Shown here piece by piece: positions 7,605-14,219 of a stretch of 57,345 bases of DNA. Source of the stretch: a virus. The stretch covers positions 1-57,345 of IMG/VR virus record IMGVR_UViG_3300009418_002352; one strand, 5' to 3'. The notes beneath the pieces are model-generated. The model ran no database searches. It had not been told where the DNA came from and was given only the letters and a program-made list of their open reading frames with translations. A program made the position numbers and the translations under genes. Within the stretch, counting starts at the first letter, position 1. Each line of letters starts with the position of its first letter.

Positions 7605-7736
7605 ATGAGCCCAAAAATACTGCAAGAGTTAATAGATTATTTTCAAAATATTGTAGAGATACAACATCACGAAGATACTCTAGAACATAGCTTTTTATTA
7701 GAATTGATATCATACCAGAAAACTTTGACAAGCTAA
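7605..7736 (+). CDS. Small acidic helical protein
   Basis: 43 aa from ATG 7605, with TTGGAGGG seven nt upstream. SPKILQELIDYFQNIVEIQ is an amphipathic helix. A promoter begins inside its 3' end. The 91 nt before it (7514-7604) hold only a weak TTG-initiated 32-codon frame. Confidence 0.5.
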   Translation: MSPKILQELIDYFQNIVEIQHHEDTLEHSFLLELISYQKTLTS

Positions 7737-7753
7737 CAAGAATCCACTATAAT
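7725..7753 (+). promoter_or_regulatory. Consensus sigma-70 promoter
   Basis: TTGACA (7725-7730), 17-nt spacer, TATAAT (7748-7753): a perfect match with optimal spacing. The transcript would begin around 7760, at the G-rich leader, and read into the 7872 and 8005 genes. It follows the stop of 7605-7736 immediately. Confidence 0.75.
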
Positions 7754-7755
7754 TG

Positions 7756-7790
7756 ATGGGTGGAGGTGGGGGACGGGAGGCCTAGCAGGG
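7756..7790 (+). other. G-rich leader, possible quadruplex
   Basis: A run of G-tracts (GGG, GG, GGGGG, GGG, GG and later GGG) in otherwise AT-rich DNA, right where the promoter at 7725 would start transcription. GAATCC upstream pairs with GGATTC at about 7789, bracketing the tract. It could fold as a two-layer quadruplex or another RNA structure controlling the downstream genes. Confidence 0.4.
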
Positions 7791-7816
7791 ATTCAATTAA
7801 TTTTAGGAGCAGAAAG

Positions 7817-7876
7817 ATGAATTGGTCAGATATTAAAGTAGGACATGACTATATAGTTAAAGAAGGAGTGGATTAG
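7817..7876 (+). CDS. Leader peptide or 5' part of a frameshifted gene
   Basis: 19 codons from ATG 7817, preceded by AGGAGC: MNWSDIKVGHDYIVKEGVD then TAG. A +1 shift near 7868 would join it to the zinc-type frame at 7872-8036. It may therefore be a short leader ORF, the N terminus of a recoded protein, or half of a broken gene. Confidence 0.4.
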   Translation: MNWSDIKVGHDYIVKEGVD

Positions 7877-8036
7877 ATATGGATATTGTGAGCATGGTAA
7901 ACCGGAGGTGGTCTACACAAACTATAACAACACACCTATAAAGTATATATTTGATATTTGCAAAATACATAGAACTAGAGAATGTAGTAAAGGAAAGGAG
8001 TATCATGGCATTGAAAGAACAGGAAACTCAAACTAA
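7872..8036 (+). CDS. Zinc-type microprotein with apparent ATT start
   Basis: 54 aa if read from ATT 7872, which has AAGGAG three nt upstream. The product would begin (M)RYGYCEHGKPEVVY and later has ICKIHRTREC, a C/H-rich knuckle like other microproteins here. No ATG or TTG exists in this frame upstream, and the only GTG lies 12 codons in. It overlaps the 8005 gene by 32 nt. Alternatively it is the +1 extension of 7817-7876. Confidence 0.45.
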   Translation: MRYGYCEHGKPEVVYTNYNNTPIKYIFDICKIHRTRECSKGKEYHGIERTGNSN

Positions 8037-8940
8037 AAAATCTATTTTCATAGATGGAGTACTATTTGACTTAGATAGTTATTGGTGGAAGGGATTTGTT
8101 CAACTAGAGGCAGAAGATATTGAAGTAATAAAAGCAGAGGTTCCTGATGTAGTACAACTAGGCAGAGTTAGACTACTTAAACATGCAGCTTTTCAAGACT
8201 TTCAGTTAATTGAATCTAAGGCAAGACTTGCAGTAGATAAGTTTAGCTATCCATTTATGATATCTACTGTACGCTTTGTTCCTTATACTGTACTACCAGA
8301 TTTGATGGATGTACTAGAAGGTCTAAGAAAGGCATTCTTGGTATATGTAGATGACTTTATTTTTCGATATGAGAGTAATAGAAATGATTATCTACTCCAG
8401 TATGAAAAGTTATCAGAGCGTATTAGAGACAGATATCCAGATGTAATGTCATTACGCTCTAGATTCTACTTTGGTTGGACATTCTTTGAAATGGCTATGC
8501 CAGAAGGTATTAGAGCAGAACTAACAGAGGATTTAAAGTTAGACAGACTTAAAAATGCATGGGATGATAGTCAAAGAGAAGTGTCTCGTCGTCTTGACAA
8601 ATGGGTAGATGATGTTGGTGCTGCTATGAGGAAGGAAATCTTAAATACCTGTAAATCTATGAAGGATTCATTGGATGAAGGTAAAGTAATACGTGAATCT
8701 ACCTTGGATAGAGCACGAGAGACTGTTCGTAGATTACGAAGTATGAATTTTATAGGAGATATTCAGGTTGAGGAGATGGTTAATGACTTATCTAAATCAC
8801 TCCCTGGTAACTCTGAACGTGATATTCCAGCAGTAGCACTTGCTTTCAAAGGTAGTCTAGAAAGCATAGTTAAAGAAGCTGGAGATTTATCAGACATTAG
8901 TGAATCTACTGGAGAGTATAAGAGAAGGTTTATACTATAA
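8005..8940 (+). CDS. Coiled-coil-like phage protein (possibly DUF3150-like)
   Basis: 311 aa from ATG 8005, with AAGGAG four nt upstream; an in-frame TTG at 7951 is less likely. Rich in charged helices with a Trp/Tyr-rich central part (YESNRNDYLLQYEKLSERIR, RSRFYFGWTFFEMAMPEG). The layout recalls DUF3150 proteins of phages, which lie near AAA+ ATPases, but I cannot confirm membership. The Ycf46-like ATPase is its nearest large neighbour, so a physical partnership is a reasonable guess. Confidence 0.6.
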   Translation: MALKEQETQTKKSIFIDGVLFDLDSYWWKGFVQLEAEDIEVIKAEVPDVVQLGRVRLLKHAAFQDFQLIESKARLAVDKFSYPFMISTVRFVPYTVLPDLMDVLEGLRKAFLVYVDDFIFRYESNRNDYLLQYEKLSERIRDRYPDVMSLRSRFYFGWTFFEMAMPEGIRAELTEDLKLDRLKNAWDDSQREVSRRLDKWVDDVGAAMRKEILNTCKSMKDSLDEGKVIRESTLDRARETVRRLRSMNFIGDIQVEEMVNDLSKSLPGNSERDIPAVALAFKGSLESIVKEAGDLSDISESTGEYKRRFIL

Positions 8941-8973
8941 TTTAAATTAAGTATAAGAGAGGATATTACGGCA

Positions 8974-9786
8974 ATGACAGAAGAGACAGGATTCAAAACT
9001 GAGCTTATTTTGGTGACTCCAGAGTTAGCTCAAGTATGGTTAGATACCATGCTCAAAAATAGAAGGGTATCTAAGATGACTGTAGATGATTATGCATTAA
9101 GTATAATGTGTGATGAATGGAGAAGAACAGCAGATTTTATTAAATTTGATGAAGACAATCATCTAGTTGATGGACAACACAGATTACTAGGAGTTATTAA
9201 AGCAGAAAAAGCTCAATATTTTGATGTGGCTTATAATTTATCTAGAGACGTTCAACAGTTTCTTGATATTGGGAGAAAGCGTACTGTTGGAGATACCTTA
9301 TCAATGGATGCTATCCAATATCCAAGTCAAACTTCAGCAGCATTAAGATATCTGAACAGTTATAAAGGTGATAATCCAAATTTCTCATCTGAATCGAAAA
9401 ACAAGATCAGTAATAGGCAAATATTGGAGTTATTTCAACTACATGGAGGTATTGAAAGAAGTGCTAGGATAATTATGTCCTTAAACTTTATACGTAAGTA
9501 CACTAGAGCAAGTATTTCAATTGCATGTCACTACTTAATGTCTATATCTAACTCAAATAAGAATGATGTATTTTGGGATAATCTAGAGAAAGGTGTAAAT
9601 TTAAGTAATATAAGTCCAATACTTTGTTTACGTGAAAGATTAATAGATAATAGAATATCTAAATCATCATTACCTCCAGAAACTATGGGAGCATTAATAT
9701 TAAAGTCATGGAAAGCCTTTAAAGATGATAAACAAATGAGGGTATTAAAATACAATAAAGGCGAGTCCTTCCCAATAGATATTTAA
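8974..9786 (+). CDS. ParB-like protein with DGQHRL motif
   Basis: 270 aa; GAGAGGA precedes ATG 8974. VDGQHRLLGVIKA (about 64-76) is the signature of the ParB/sulfiredoxin-like fold found in ParB, Srx and many phage proteins, and is followed by DIGRKRTVGDTLS. The C-terminal two thirds are helical. Related phage proteins are annotated ParB-like nuclease or DNA-binding; activity is not established. It may recognise phage DNA or modify a partner. Confidence 0.7.
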   Translation: MTEETGFKTELILVTPELAQVWLDTMLKNRRVSKMTVDDYALSIMCDEWRRTADFIKFDEDNHLVDGQHRLLGVIKAEKAQYFDVAYNLSRDVQQFLDIGRKRTVGDTLSMDAIQYPSQTSAALRYLNSYKGDNPNFSSESKNKISNRQILELFQLHGGIERSARIIMSLNFIRKYTRASISIACHYLMSISNSNKNDVFWDNLEKGVNLSNISPILCLRERLIDNRISKSSLPPETMGALILKSWKAFKDDKQMRVLKYNKGESFPIDI

Positions 9787-9799
9787 AAGGAGTAAATAA

Positions 9800-10057
9800 A
9801 TGCCTTGTTATTTGCGCGGCAGAGTACTAGTAACAGATGAAGAATTATTAATTAAAGAGGCATCAAAAGTAGGAATTGTTCTTGATAGAATAGGTGCTAG
9901 GGAATGGACTCAATTAGCAAGAGAAGGTAAGATTAATACTAAAGAAGTACTACGTAACTACAGTATTACTAAGGTCAAACTAGCAGCACAAAAGAAAGGT
10001 TGGAAGAGTTCAGTTAAACAAGAGGGCGATAAAATTGTAATTACTTTGAGGGAATAA
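9800..10057 (+). CDS. Small protein, possible Ycf46-system satellite
   Basis: 85 aa with AAGGAG eight nt upstream. VLVTDEELLIKEASKVGI followed by a basic helix and a short beta end. Length and plan loosely recall DUF1257/Ycf35 proteins, known to cluster with Ycf46-type ATPases; the similarity is weak and by eye only. Its stop is joined to the next start (TAATG). Confidence 0.6.
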   Translation: MPCYLRGRVLVTDEELLIKEASKVGIVLDRIGAREWTQLAREGKINTKEVLRNYSITKVKLAAQKKGWKSSVKQEGDKIVITLRE

Positions 10058-10203
10058 TGGATGATGTTATGATACGTTGTAGGAGTTTAAATAAATCATG
10101 GCCTAAAAGACAATGTAAAAGGGAAGGTAAATATTTAAGAGAAAAGAATTGGTATTGTGAACAACATATACCAGAAAGGATAAGAAAATGGAGCAGACTA
10201 TAG
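10057..10203 (+). CDS. Basic Cys/His microprotein
   Basis: 48 aa from ATG 10057 (TAATG). CRSLNKSWPKRQC and WYCEQHIPERIRKW give a C-C-C-H set within a very basic chain, similar in style to 7872-8036. Probably zinc- and nucleic-acid-binding. Confidence 0.55.
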   Translation: MDDVMIRCRSLNKSWPKRQCKREGKYLREKNWYCEQHIPERIRKWSRL

Positions 10204-10454
10204 ATTGTAAAGGATATGTATGTGGAAAGTTTCCACCTGAAGAATGCGTCTGCAAAACAAGAAACGTAGAAGTTAGATTAGAAGAACTTAGGGCAGAATT
10301 AATTAACGTAGTCAGAATGACTGATGAAGTTACTAAGTACTTCATTGACCAGTTAATTGACGAGATACTTGAAATTAAAAATTTGGTGGAGAAATTTGAT
10401 GGCGAACAGGAATCAATCAGAAAAGATACACAGGAAGCAGATAAAGAGGAATAA
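10188..10454 (+). CDS. Cys-cluster protein with coiled coil
   Basis: 88 aa. An N-terminal cluster (DCKGYVCGKFPPEECVC) could bind a metal, and the remainder is a coiled coil (RLEELRAELINVVRMTDEV). It overlaps the previous gene by 16 nt and the next by 56 nt. Unknown function. Confidence 0.6.
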   Translation: MEQTIDCKGYVCGKFPPEECVCKTRNVEVRLEELRAELINVVRMTDEVTKYFIDQLIDEILEIKNLVEKFDGEQESIRKDTQEADKEE

Positions 10455-10524
10455 AAAACATAATAAAGAAGTAGACAGGTTAATTCATGAAGGTAAGTTT
10501 GAATTTAAACTAAGGAAGCGGTAA
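10399..10524 (+). CDS. Very basic microprotein
   Basis: 41 aa from ATG 10399, with GGTGGAG upstream, overlapping 10188-10454 in another frame. Composition is Lys/Arg/Asn/His (KIHRKQIKRNKKHNK). Probably nucleic-acid-binding, if expressed. Confidence 0.45.
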   Translation: MANRNQSEKIHRKQIKRNKKHNKEVDRLIHEGKFEFKLRKR

Positions 10525-10525
10525 T

Positions 10526-10690
10526 ATGTCTGCTCACTTTGAAGTATCATATGCAAAAGTAGGAGACCAAATACCTAATCTTGGAACTCATATAATGAAG
10601 AGTCCAGCAGAGGATAGACTACACAAAACAGTTCTAACATTATCTGAAGAAGCTTTCAAAGAATATGTTATAGCAACTACGGAGAAGTAA
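10526..10690 (+). CDS. Small protein, unknown
   Basis: 54 aa, starting 1 nt after the previous stop with AGGAAGCGG upstream. Not recognised. Its stop overlaps the next start (TAATG). Confidence 0.55.
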   Translation: MSAHFEVSYAKVGDQIPNLGTHIMKSPAEDRLHKTVLTLSEEAFKEYVIATTEK

Positions 10691-10878
10691 TGCCTAGAGA
10701 AATAAAAATCACAATCAATGATGACCTAAGTATGGAAGTTGAAGGTTTAGGACTTCAACCAGGAGAGGAAATTAAAGATGTTGCGAAATTCGTAACAGAT
10801 AGCATTGCTGAGGTAACAGAAACTGGACATCGGCACACGCATTTTGTAGCAGAAACCAATCGAGAAATTGCCCAATAA
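10690..10878 (+). CDS. Small protein, DUF2997-like by eye
   Basis: 62 aa (REIKITINDDLSMEVEGLGL then a helix). The IxITI...xxEVEGL opening resembles DUF2997 proteins, which neighbour Ycf35/Ycf46 genes in cyanobacteria. The later Gly-His-Arg-His-Thr-His segment is unusual. The assignment is tentative. Confidence 0.55.
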   Translation: MPREIKITINDDLSMEVEGLGLQPGEEIKDVAKFVTDSIAEVTETGHRHTHFVAETNREIAQ

Positions 10879-10905
10879 TTAGGGTTGATATAGGGACATA
10901 AACGC

Positions 10906-10933
10906 TTGACAAGGTATAAAACTATGATAAACT
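10906..10933 (+). promoter_or_regulatory. Sigma-70-like promoter
   Basis: TTGACA (10906-10911), 16-nt spacer, TAAACT (10928-10933). It lies in the 92-nt gap before the 10971 gene, the only function obvious there. The transcript would carry the GGGAGG ribosome site at about 10956. Confidence 0.65.
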
Positions 10934-10970
10934 AACCCTAGTGGTTAATAATTTCGGGAGGTTAAATTCT

Positions 10971-11564
10971 ATGTCTAGACCACGTAGTAGACCAAAACAA
11001 CCAGAAACTAACGTAGCAACATTAGAAGATAAAGGAGAAGATATGACTACAGAAGCTACAGAGACTAAAGAACAACCAGAGGTAAATACTACATTTCCAC
11101 AAACCATTGGAGATAAAACCTTTCAGACTCCGGGTGAACTTGCAGAGTATGCAGCTAGCCTATCTAAGCTAATGGCTGAGGTAAAGCCAATTGTCAAGGC
11201 TACTAAGCCTGGTCGTCCCACTCCTCAGAAAAAGCTTGTCTCAACAGCTGTTGCTGAATTCCTGAACTCTGAAATGGATGATGTTCTTCGAGAGGCAATT
11301 GGAAAGGTAGAAGGTGACTTCATGCTTAGATTGAATCTAAGCGAAGGCAAGTTCTCTATGCCAGTAGCTGCCCCTCGTGCTGAAGGCTCCGGAGGTAATC
11401 GTGGTGGACGAGCAATCAACGTTGATGAGCAAGATTATCCTTCAGCAAAGAATGCTCGTGACACTCTACATCCTGATATGAAGGAAAAGAGTCAGAACTA
11501 CGATGCCATTGTTAGGTATCTGCAAGCTCAAGGACATAATGTTGTAGTAAGTCCAAAGTCATAA
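10971..11564 (+). CDS. Acidic-linker protein, possibly DNA-associated
   Basis: 197 aa from ATG 10971, which has CGGGAGG upstream; an upstream in-frame GTG at 10941 is within promoter DNA. Basic head (SRPRSRPKQPE), acidic linker, ordered middle, and a Gly/Arg-rich stretch (EGSGGNRGGRAINVDEQ). Its own promoter and downstream terminator make it a single-gene unit, suggesting high expression. Function unknown; a nucleoid- or single-strand-binding role is possible. Confidence 0.65.
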   Translation: MSRPRSRPKQPETNVATLEDKGEDMTTEATETKEQPEVNTTFPQTIGDKTFQTPGELAEYAASLSKLMAEVKPIVKATKPGRPTPQKKLVSTAVAEFLNSEMDDVLREAIGKVEGDFMLRLNLSEGKFSMPVAAPRAEGSGGNRGGRAINVDEQDYPSAKNARDTLHPDMKEKSQNYDAIVRYLQAQGHNVVVSPKS

Positions 11565-11582
11565 CCAAATTTTAGGAGGAAT

Positions 11583-11624
11583 GAGGGTAGGAAGTAGAGT
11601 AATCTGCTTGCCTACCCTCCTTTT
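11583..11624 (+). terminator. Intrinsic terminator
   Basis: GAGGGTAGG (11583-11591) pairs with CCTACCCTC (11611-11619) across a 19-nt loop and is followed by CTTTTAT. It directly precedes the ATG at 11627 and would isolate the 10971 gene or attenuate the oxygenase gene, which lacks its own clear ribosome site. Confidence 0.65.
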
Positions 11625-11626
11625 AT

Positions 11627-12520
11627 ATGTACGAACAACTTTGGAAAGAATTGGAAGATACAAAAGAAATTCCTCATCGCTTTAATCGTTTACATATCAT
11701 GCCTTGGTATTGGATCAAAGCAGAAATATTGAATGGGATGGCACATAATATAATAAATAATCTTTATAAAGGTGATGCTTATTTAATTAAAGATGCTTTT
11801 CCTAGAGAATTTATGACTGACTTGATTAGTGATGTACATGACTATTGTACAATTAATGAAGAGTCATTCCATAAAATGCTGGAAGGTACGCCAGACTTTC
11901 ATAGAAGAATAACACCAGAACTTAGTAAGAAATATAGTATAGGTTCTTGTAAGCATTCATGTTATTTTTATCATTGGAATGAAGATCCATTTAGTATCTT
12001 CCCTGATATTAATGCGCGTTGGCGTGTACTCAAATCTCTAATGGGGTTACAGTACAATGAATACGAGGATAATACACCAAAGGATGGAGTAGTAGACCGT
12101 ATTCAAGTAGTAAGATATCCTCCACAGATAGGCTACCTAGAACCCCATGTAGATGCTCATCAACATCAGCGTCTTATTTTTTCAGGCTATATGTCAAAAA
12201 GAGGTGTTCACTATCAAGATGGAGGATTCTACTTAATTAATGGCTCAGATGAAGTAATAAATATTGAAGATCAAATAGATGTAGGAGATATACTATTTTG
12301 TTATGCAAGTGTTTATCATGGTGTTGCTCCCTGTGATTTAGATGTAGAACCAGATTGGACTAAGAAAGATGGTCGATGGTTCTTATCTATGTATAGTAAT
12401 GCTAGTGATGAGTTAGTAGACCATCAAGGTAATCCTTTCCCACCTAGAGCTACTGCTGCTCCCACTAAGCTATATATCCCAGAGGTATTACCTCATTATG
12501 AGCCAAAGACAACAAAGTAG
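11627..12520 (+). CDS. 2OG-Fe(II) oxygenase
   Basis: 297 aa. The double-stranded beta-helix core shows the iron ligands HVD in LEPHVDAHQH and the distal His in ASVYHGVAP, with the 2-oxoglutarate-binding Arg in GRWFLSMYSN. Such enzymes hydroxylate proteins, nucleotides or sugars using 2-oxoglutarate and O2. Neighbours are sugar-type enzymes, favouring small-molecule or glycan hydroxylation, though phage DNA-base hydroxylation cannot be excluded. The 5' side carries a terminator hairpin. Confidence 0.8.
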   Translation: MYEQLWKELEDTKEIPHRFNRLHIMPWYWIKAEILNGMAHNIINNLYKGDAYLIKDAFPREFMTDLISDVHDYCTINEESFHKMLEGTPDFHRRITPELSKKYSIGSCKHSCYFYHWNEDPFSIFPDINARWRVLKSLMGLQYNEYEDNTPKDGVVDRIQVVRYPPQIGYLEPHVDAHQHQRLIFSGYMSKRGVHYQDGGFYLINGSDEVINIEDQIDVGDILFCYASVYHGVAPCDLDVEPDWTKKDGRWFLSMYSNASDELVDHQGNPFPPRATAAPTKLYIPEVLPHYEPKTTK

Positions 12521-12884
12521 CAGAGGTCAACACAAAAGAGTTAGACAAGGAAGAATGGATCTTGAAGCTACCTTTGCTATACCAGAGGCTAAGAAAGAAA
12601 GAATAAAGGATGGCATATATACTTTATTCGATGATGATTTCCTTCCATCAACCAGGGCAATTAAAGATTGGATACTAGAGTCACATGAAGCATTAGCATC
12701 ATATTGGATGCGCCCATCTAAAAAGGAAGAAGCATTACGCAAGCATGTAGGTTTTATGGATGGCATGAAGTATATGGCAACAATACTTCTATCAGAGTTA
12801 GTAGCAGACCAAGGTAAGTCATTAGAAGAAATGATAATGATAGACTTGGCTCCATTAGTATCAGATAGCATAGAAGGAGAGTAA
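12498..12884 (+). CDS. Hypothetical protein
   Basis: 128 aa, overlapping the oxygenase by 23 nt. Basic N terminus (RQQSSRGQHKRVRQGR) then an all-helical body (KKEEALRKHVGFMDGMKYMATILLSEL). Not recognised. Confidence 0.65.
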   Translation: MSQRQQSSRGQHKRVRQGRMDLEATFAIPEAKKERIKDGIYTLFDDDFLPSTRAIKDWILESHEALASYWMRPSKKEEALRKHVGFMDGMKYMATILLSELVADQGKSLEEMIMIDLAPLVSDSIEGE

Positions 12885-12885
12885 A

Positions 12886-13020
12886 ATGATTTTAATAGAA
12901 ATTAAAGCCATGCAAAGTAATGAAGTAGAATGTTGTTTAGAATGTCTTTATTTTTGCATAGATACTATTCAAATTGATTGTAAGTGTAGATGCCATCCAC
13001 AAAATCAAGATATTGATTAA
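12886..13020 (+). CDS. Cys-rich microprotein
   Basis: 44 aa with AGGAGAG upstream. Eight Cys in ECCLECLYFCIDTIQIDCKC and the following RCH, suitable for one or two metal sites. Unknown function. Confidence 0.55.
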   Translation: MILIEIKAMQSNEVECCLECLYFCIDTIQIDCKCRCHPQNQDID

Positions 13021-13031
13021 GTCTTAAAGTT

Positions 13032-13397
13032 ATGTTAATTGATATAACACAAGATATAAAGGAGGGAAAATATGACCATCCATCTCTATCTTTCTTTTCT
13101 AGAAAGCTATTTGGTAGACGTGTCTTTGCTAAACTCGAAGATTCTGTTCTTTTAGGACATATACAATATACATTTGACAAAGAGAATCAGAATATTATAA
13201 TTTATATCAATTTTGATTTTCGTAAAAACAAGGAACATAGAGAATATGAATCACACAATTTAATCATAAAAGAATATCCATATGAAGATGGAATGGACTT
13301 AGATAAATACCATATCGAAATTAGAAAGGAGATTATTAAAGACAGTCCTCAATCTGAAGGTTTTACTTGGTCATTCTCAGCTAGAGACTTAATATGA
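13032..13397 (+). CDS. Hypothetical protein
   Basis: 121 aa, beta-rich with charged loops (NQNIIIYINFDFRKNKEHRE). The start has no clear ribosome site, but a stop at 13014 fixes the frame. Contains a consensus promoter. Not recognised. Confidence 0.6.
   Translation: MLIDITQDIKEGKYDHPSLSFFSRKLFGRRVFAKLEDSVLLGHIQYTFDKENQNIIIYINFDFRKNKEHREYESHNLIIKEYPYEDGMDLDKYHIEIRKEIIKDSPQSEGFTWSFSARDLI
13174..13201 (+). promoter_or_regulatory. Sigma-70-like promoter inside a gene
   Basis: TTGACA (13174-13179), 16-nt spacer, TATAAT (13196-13201). Both hexamers are perfect. It could drive the cupin/TPP-enzyme operon from 13394. Position within coding DNA lowers certainty. Confidence 0.5.
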
Positions 13398-13840
13398 TAT
13401 ATTATTTTGATAGAAGAGAACAAGACAAGAAAATATTAGAATCTTTACATTTAACTGAAATTGATAAACTTTCCCTCATTAATGATAACCATAACTACTT
13501 AGGTGAGAAGATAGAAAAGCCTTGGGGTTATGAGTACGAAATTTACTCCAGTAATAGTTTATCAATATGGATTTTAAACATTAAAGAAGGTCAATCAACT
13601 TCATTTCATTGCCATCCTAATAAGTTTACGTTATTACATGTTCTAAGTACAGAAACAAGAGTAGTATGTAATGATGCTTTAACTTATCATTTTTTATATA
13701 AAGGAGATCAGGTATTAATAGACAAAGGAGCATTTCATCAAACTACAGCATGTTTGGCTCCAGCAGTGGTTATGGAGATAGAGAGTCCTAATAACAAGAA
13801 CGACTTAATTAGATTCAAGGATAAATATGGGAGAGTCTAA
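13394..13840 (+). CDS. Cupin, sugar-isomerase type
   Basis: 148 aa, overlapping the previous gene by 4 nt. KPWGYEYEIY followed by STSFHCHPNKFTLLHVLS is the metal-binding HxH motif of cupins, with a later His in KGAFHQTT. The KPWG start is typical of phosphomannose-isomerase-like cupins. It heads the run into the TPP enzyme, so a role in nucleotide-sugar chemistry is likely. Substrate unknown. Confidence 0.75.
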   Translation: MIYYFDRREQDKKILESLHLTEIDKLSLINDNHNYLGEKIEKPWGYEYEIYSSNSLSIWILNIKEGQSTSFHCHPNKFTLLHVLSTETRVVCNDALTYHFLYKGDQVLIDKGAFHQTTACLAPAVVMEIESPNNKNDLIRFKDKYGRV

Positions 13841-14084
13841 GATATTATTACAATTAAATTATCAGGCTTTTGATGGAAATATAACCCAAAATGATATTGA
13901 TGGTGCAATAGGAATATGCGATGAAGACTATGGAGGTAATCCTTTAAATCTAAATGAGGATCAACTTAAAGAAATATTTACAACTGATATAGTTATATCA
14001 TGGTTAAAAGAAAATCATTCAGATGAGCAGTGTTGTGCAATTGACGAGATATGTCACATGATTTATAGTGTTCTAAAAGAATAA
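13827..14084 (+). CDS. Small acidic protein, unknown
   Basis: 85 aa, overlapping the cupin by 14 nt. Acidic with Asn/Asp-rich loops and a Cys-Cys pair (DEQCCAIDEICH). Not recognised. Coupled to the next start by TAATG. Confidence 0.6.
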   Translation: MGESKILLQLNYQAFDGNITQNDIDGAIGICDEDYGGNPLNLNEDQLKEIFTTDIVISWLKENHSDEQCCAIDEICHMIYSVLKE

Positions 14085-14206
14085 TGATATTTCTGATATG
14101 TTTAAAGTGGGGAACATTTGCACTCTATGATACATTTGAGTTCATAATGAAAGGTACTAATGAATGGGCACAGAACGCGAGTTGTACTTGGCAATGGTTG
14201 ATTTAA
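14084..14206 (+). CDS. Microprotein, unknown
   Basis: 40 aa from ATG 14084 (TAATG). Begins MIFLICLKWGTFALYDTF, moderately hydrophobic but short for a membrane segment. Unknown. Confidence 0.45.
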   Translation: MIFLICLKWGTFALYDTFEFIMKGTNEWAQNASCTWQWLI

Positions 14207-14219
14207 GAGAGGATATTTA

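Noticed and set aside
7510-7608. TTG-initiated 32-codon frame after the Ycf46-like gene
   Set aside because: Weak start and no recognisable features.
7285-7731. 148-codon minus-strand open frame
   Set aside because: Overlaps the 3' end of the Ycf46-like gene and a small plus-strand gene; Cys/Leu/Ser-rich shadow sequence.
13071-13154. 27-codon out-of-frame ORF with AAGGAGGG upstream inside 13032-13397
   Set aside because: The ribosome-site-like bases also encode KEGK of the host frame; too short and no other support.
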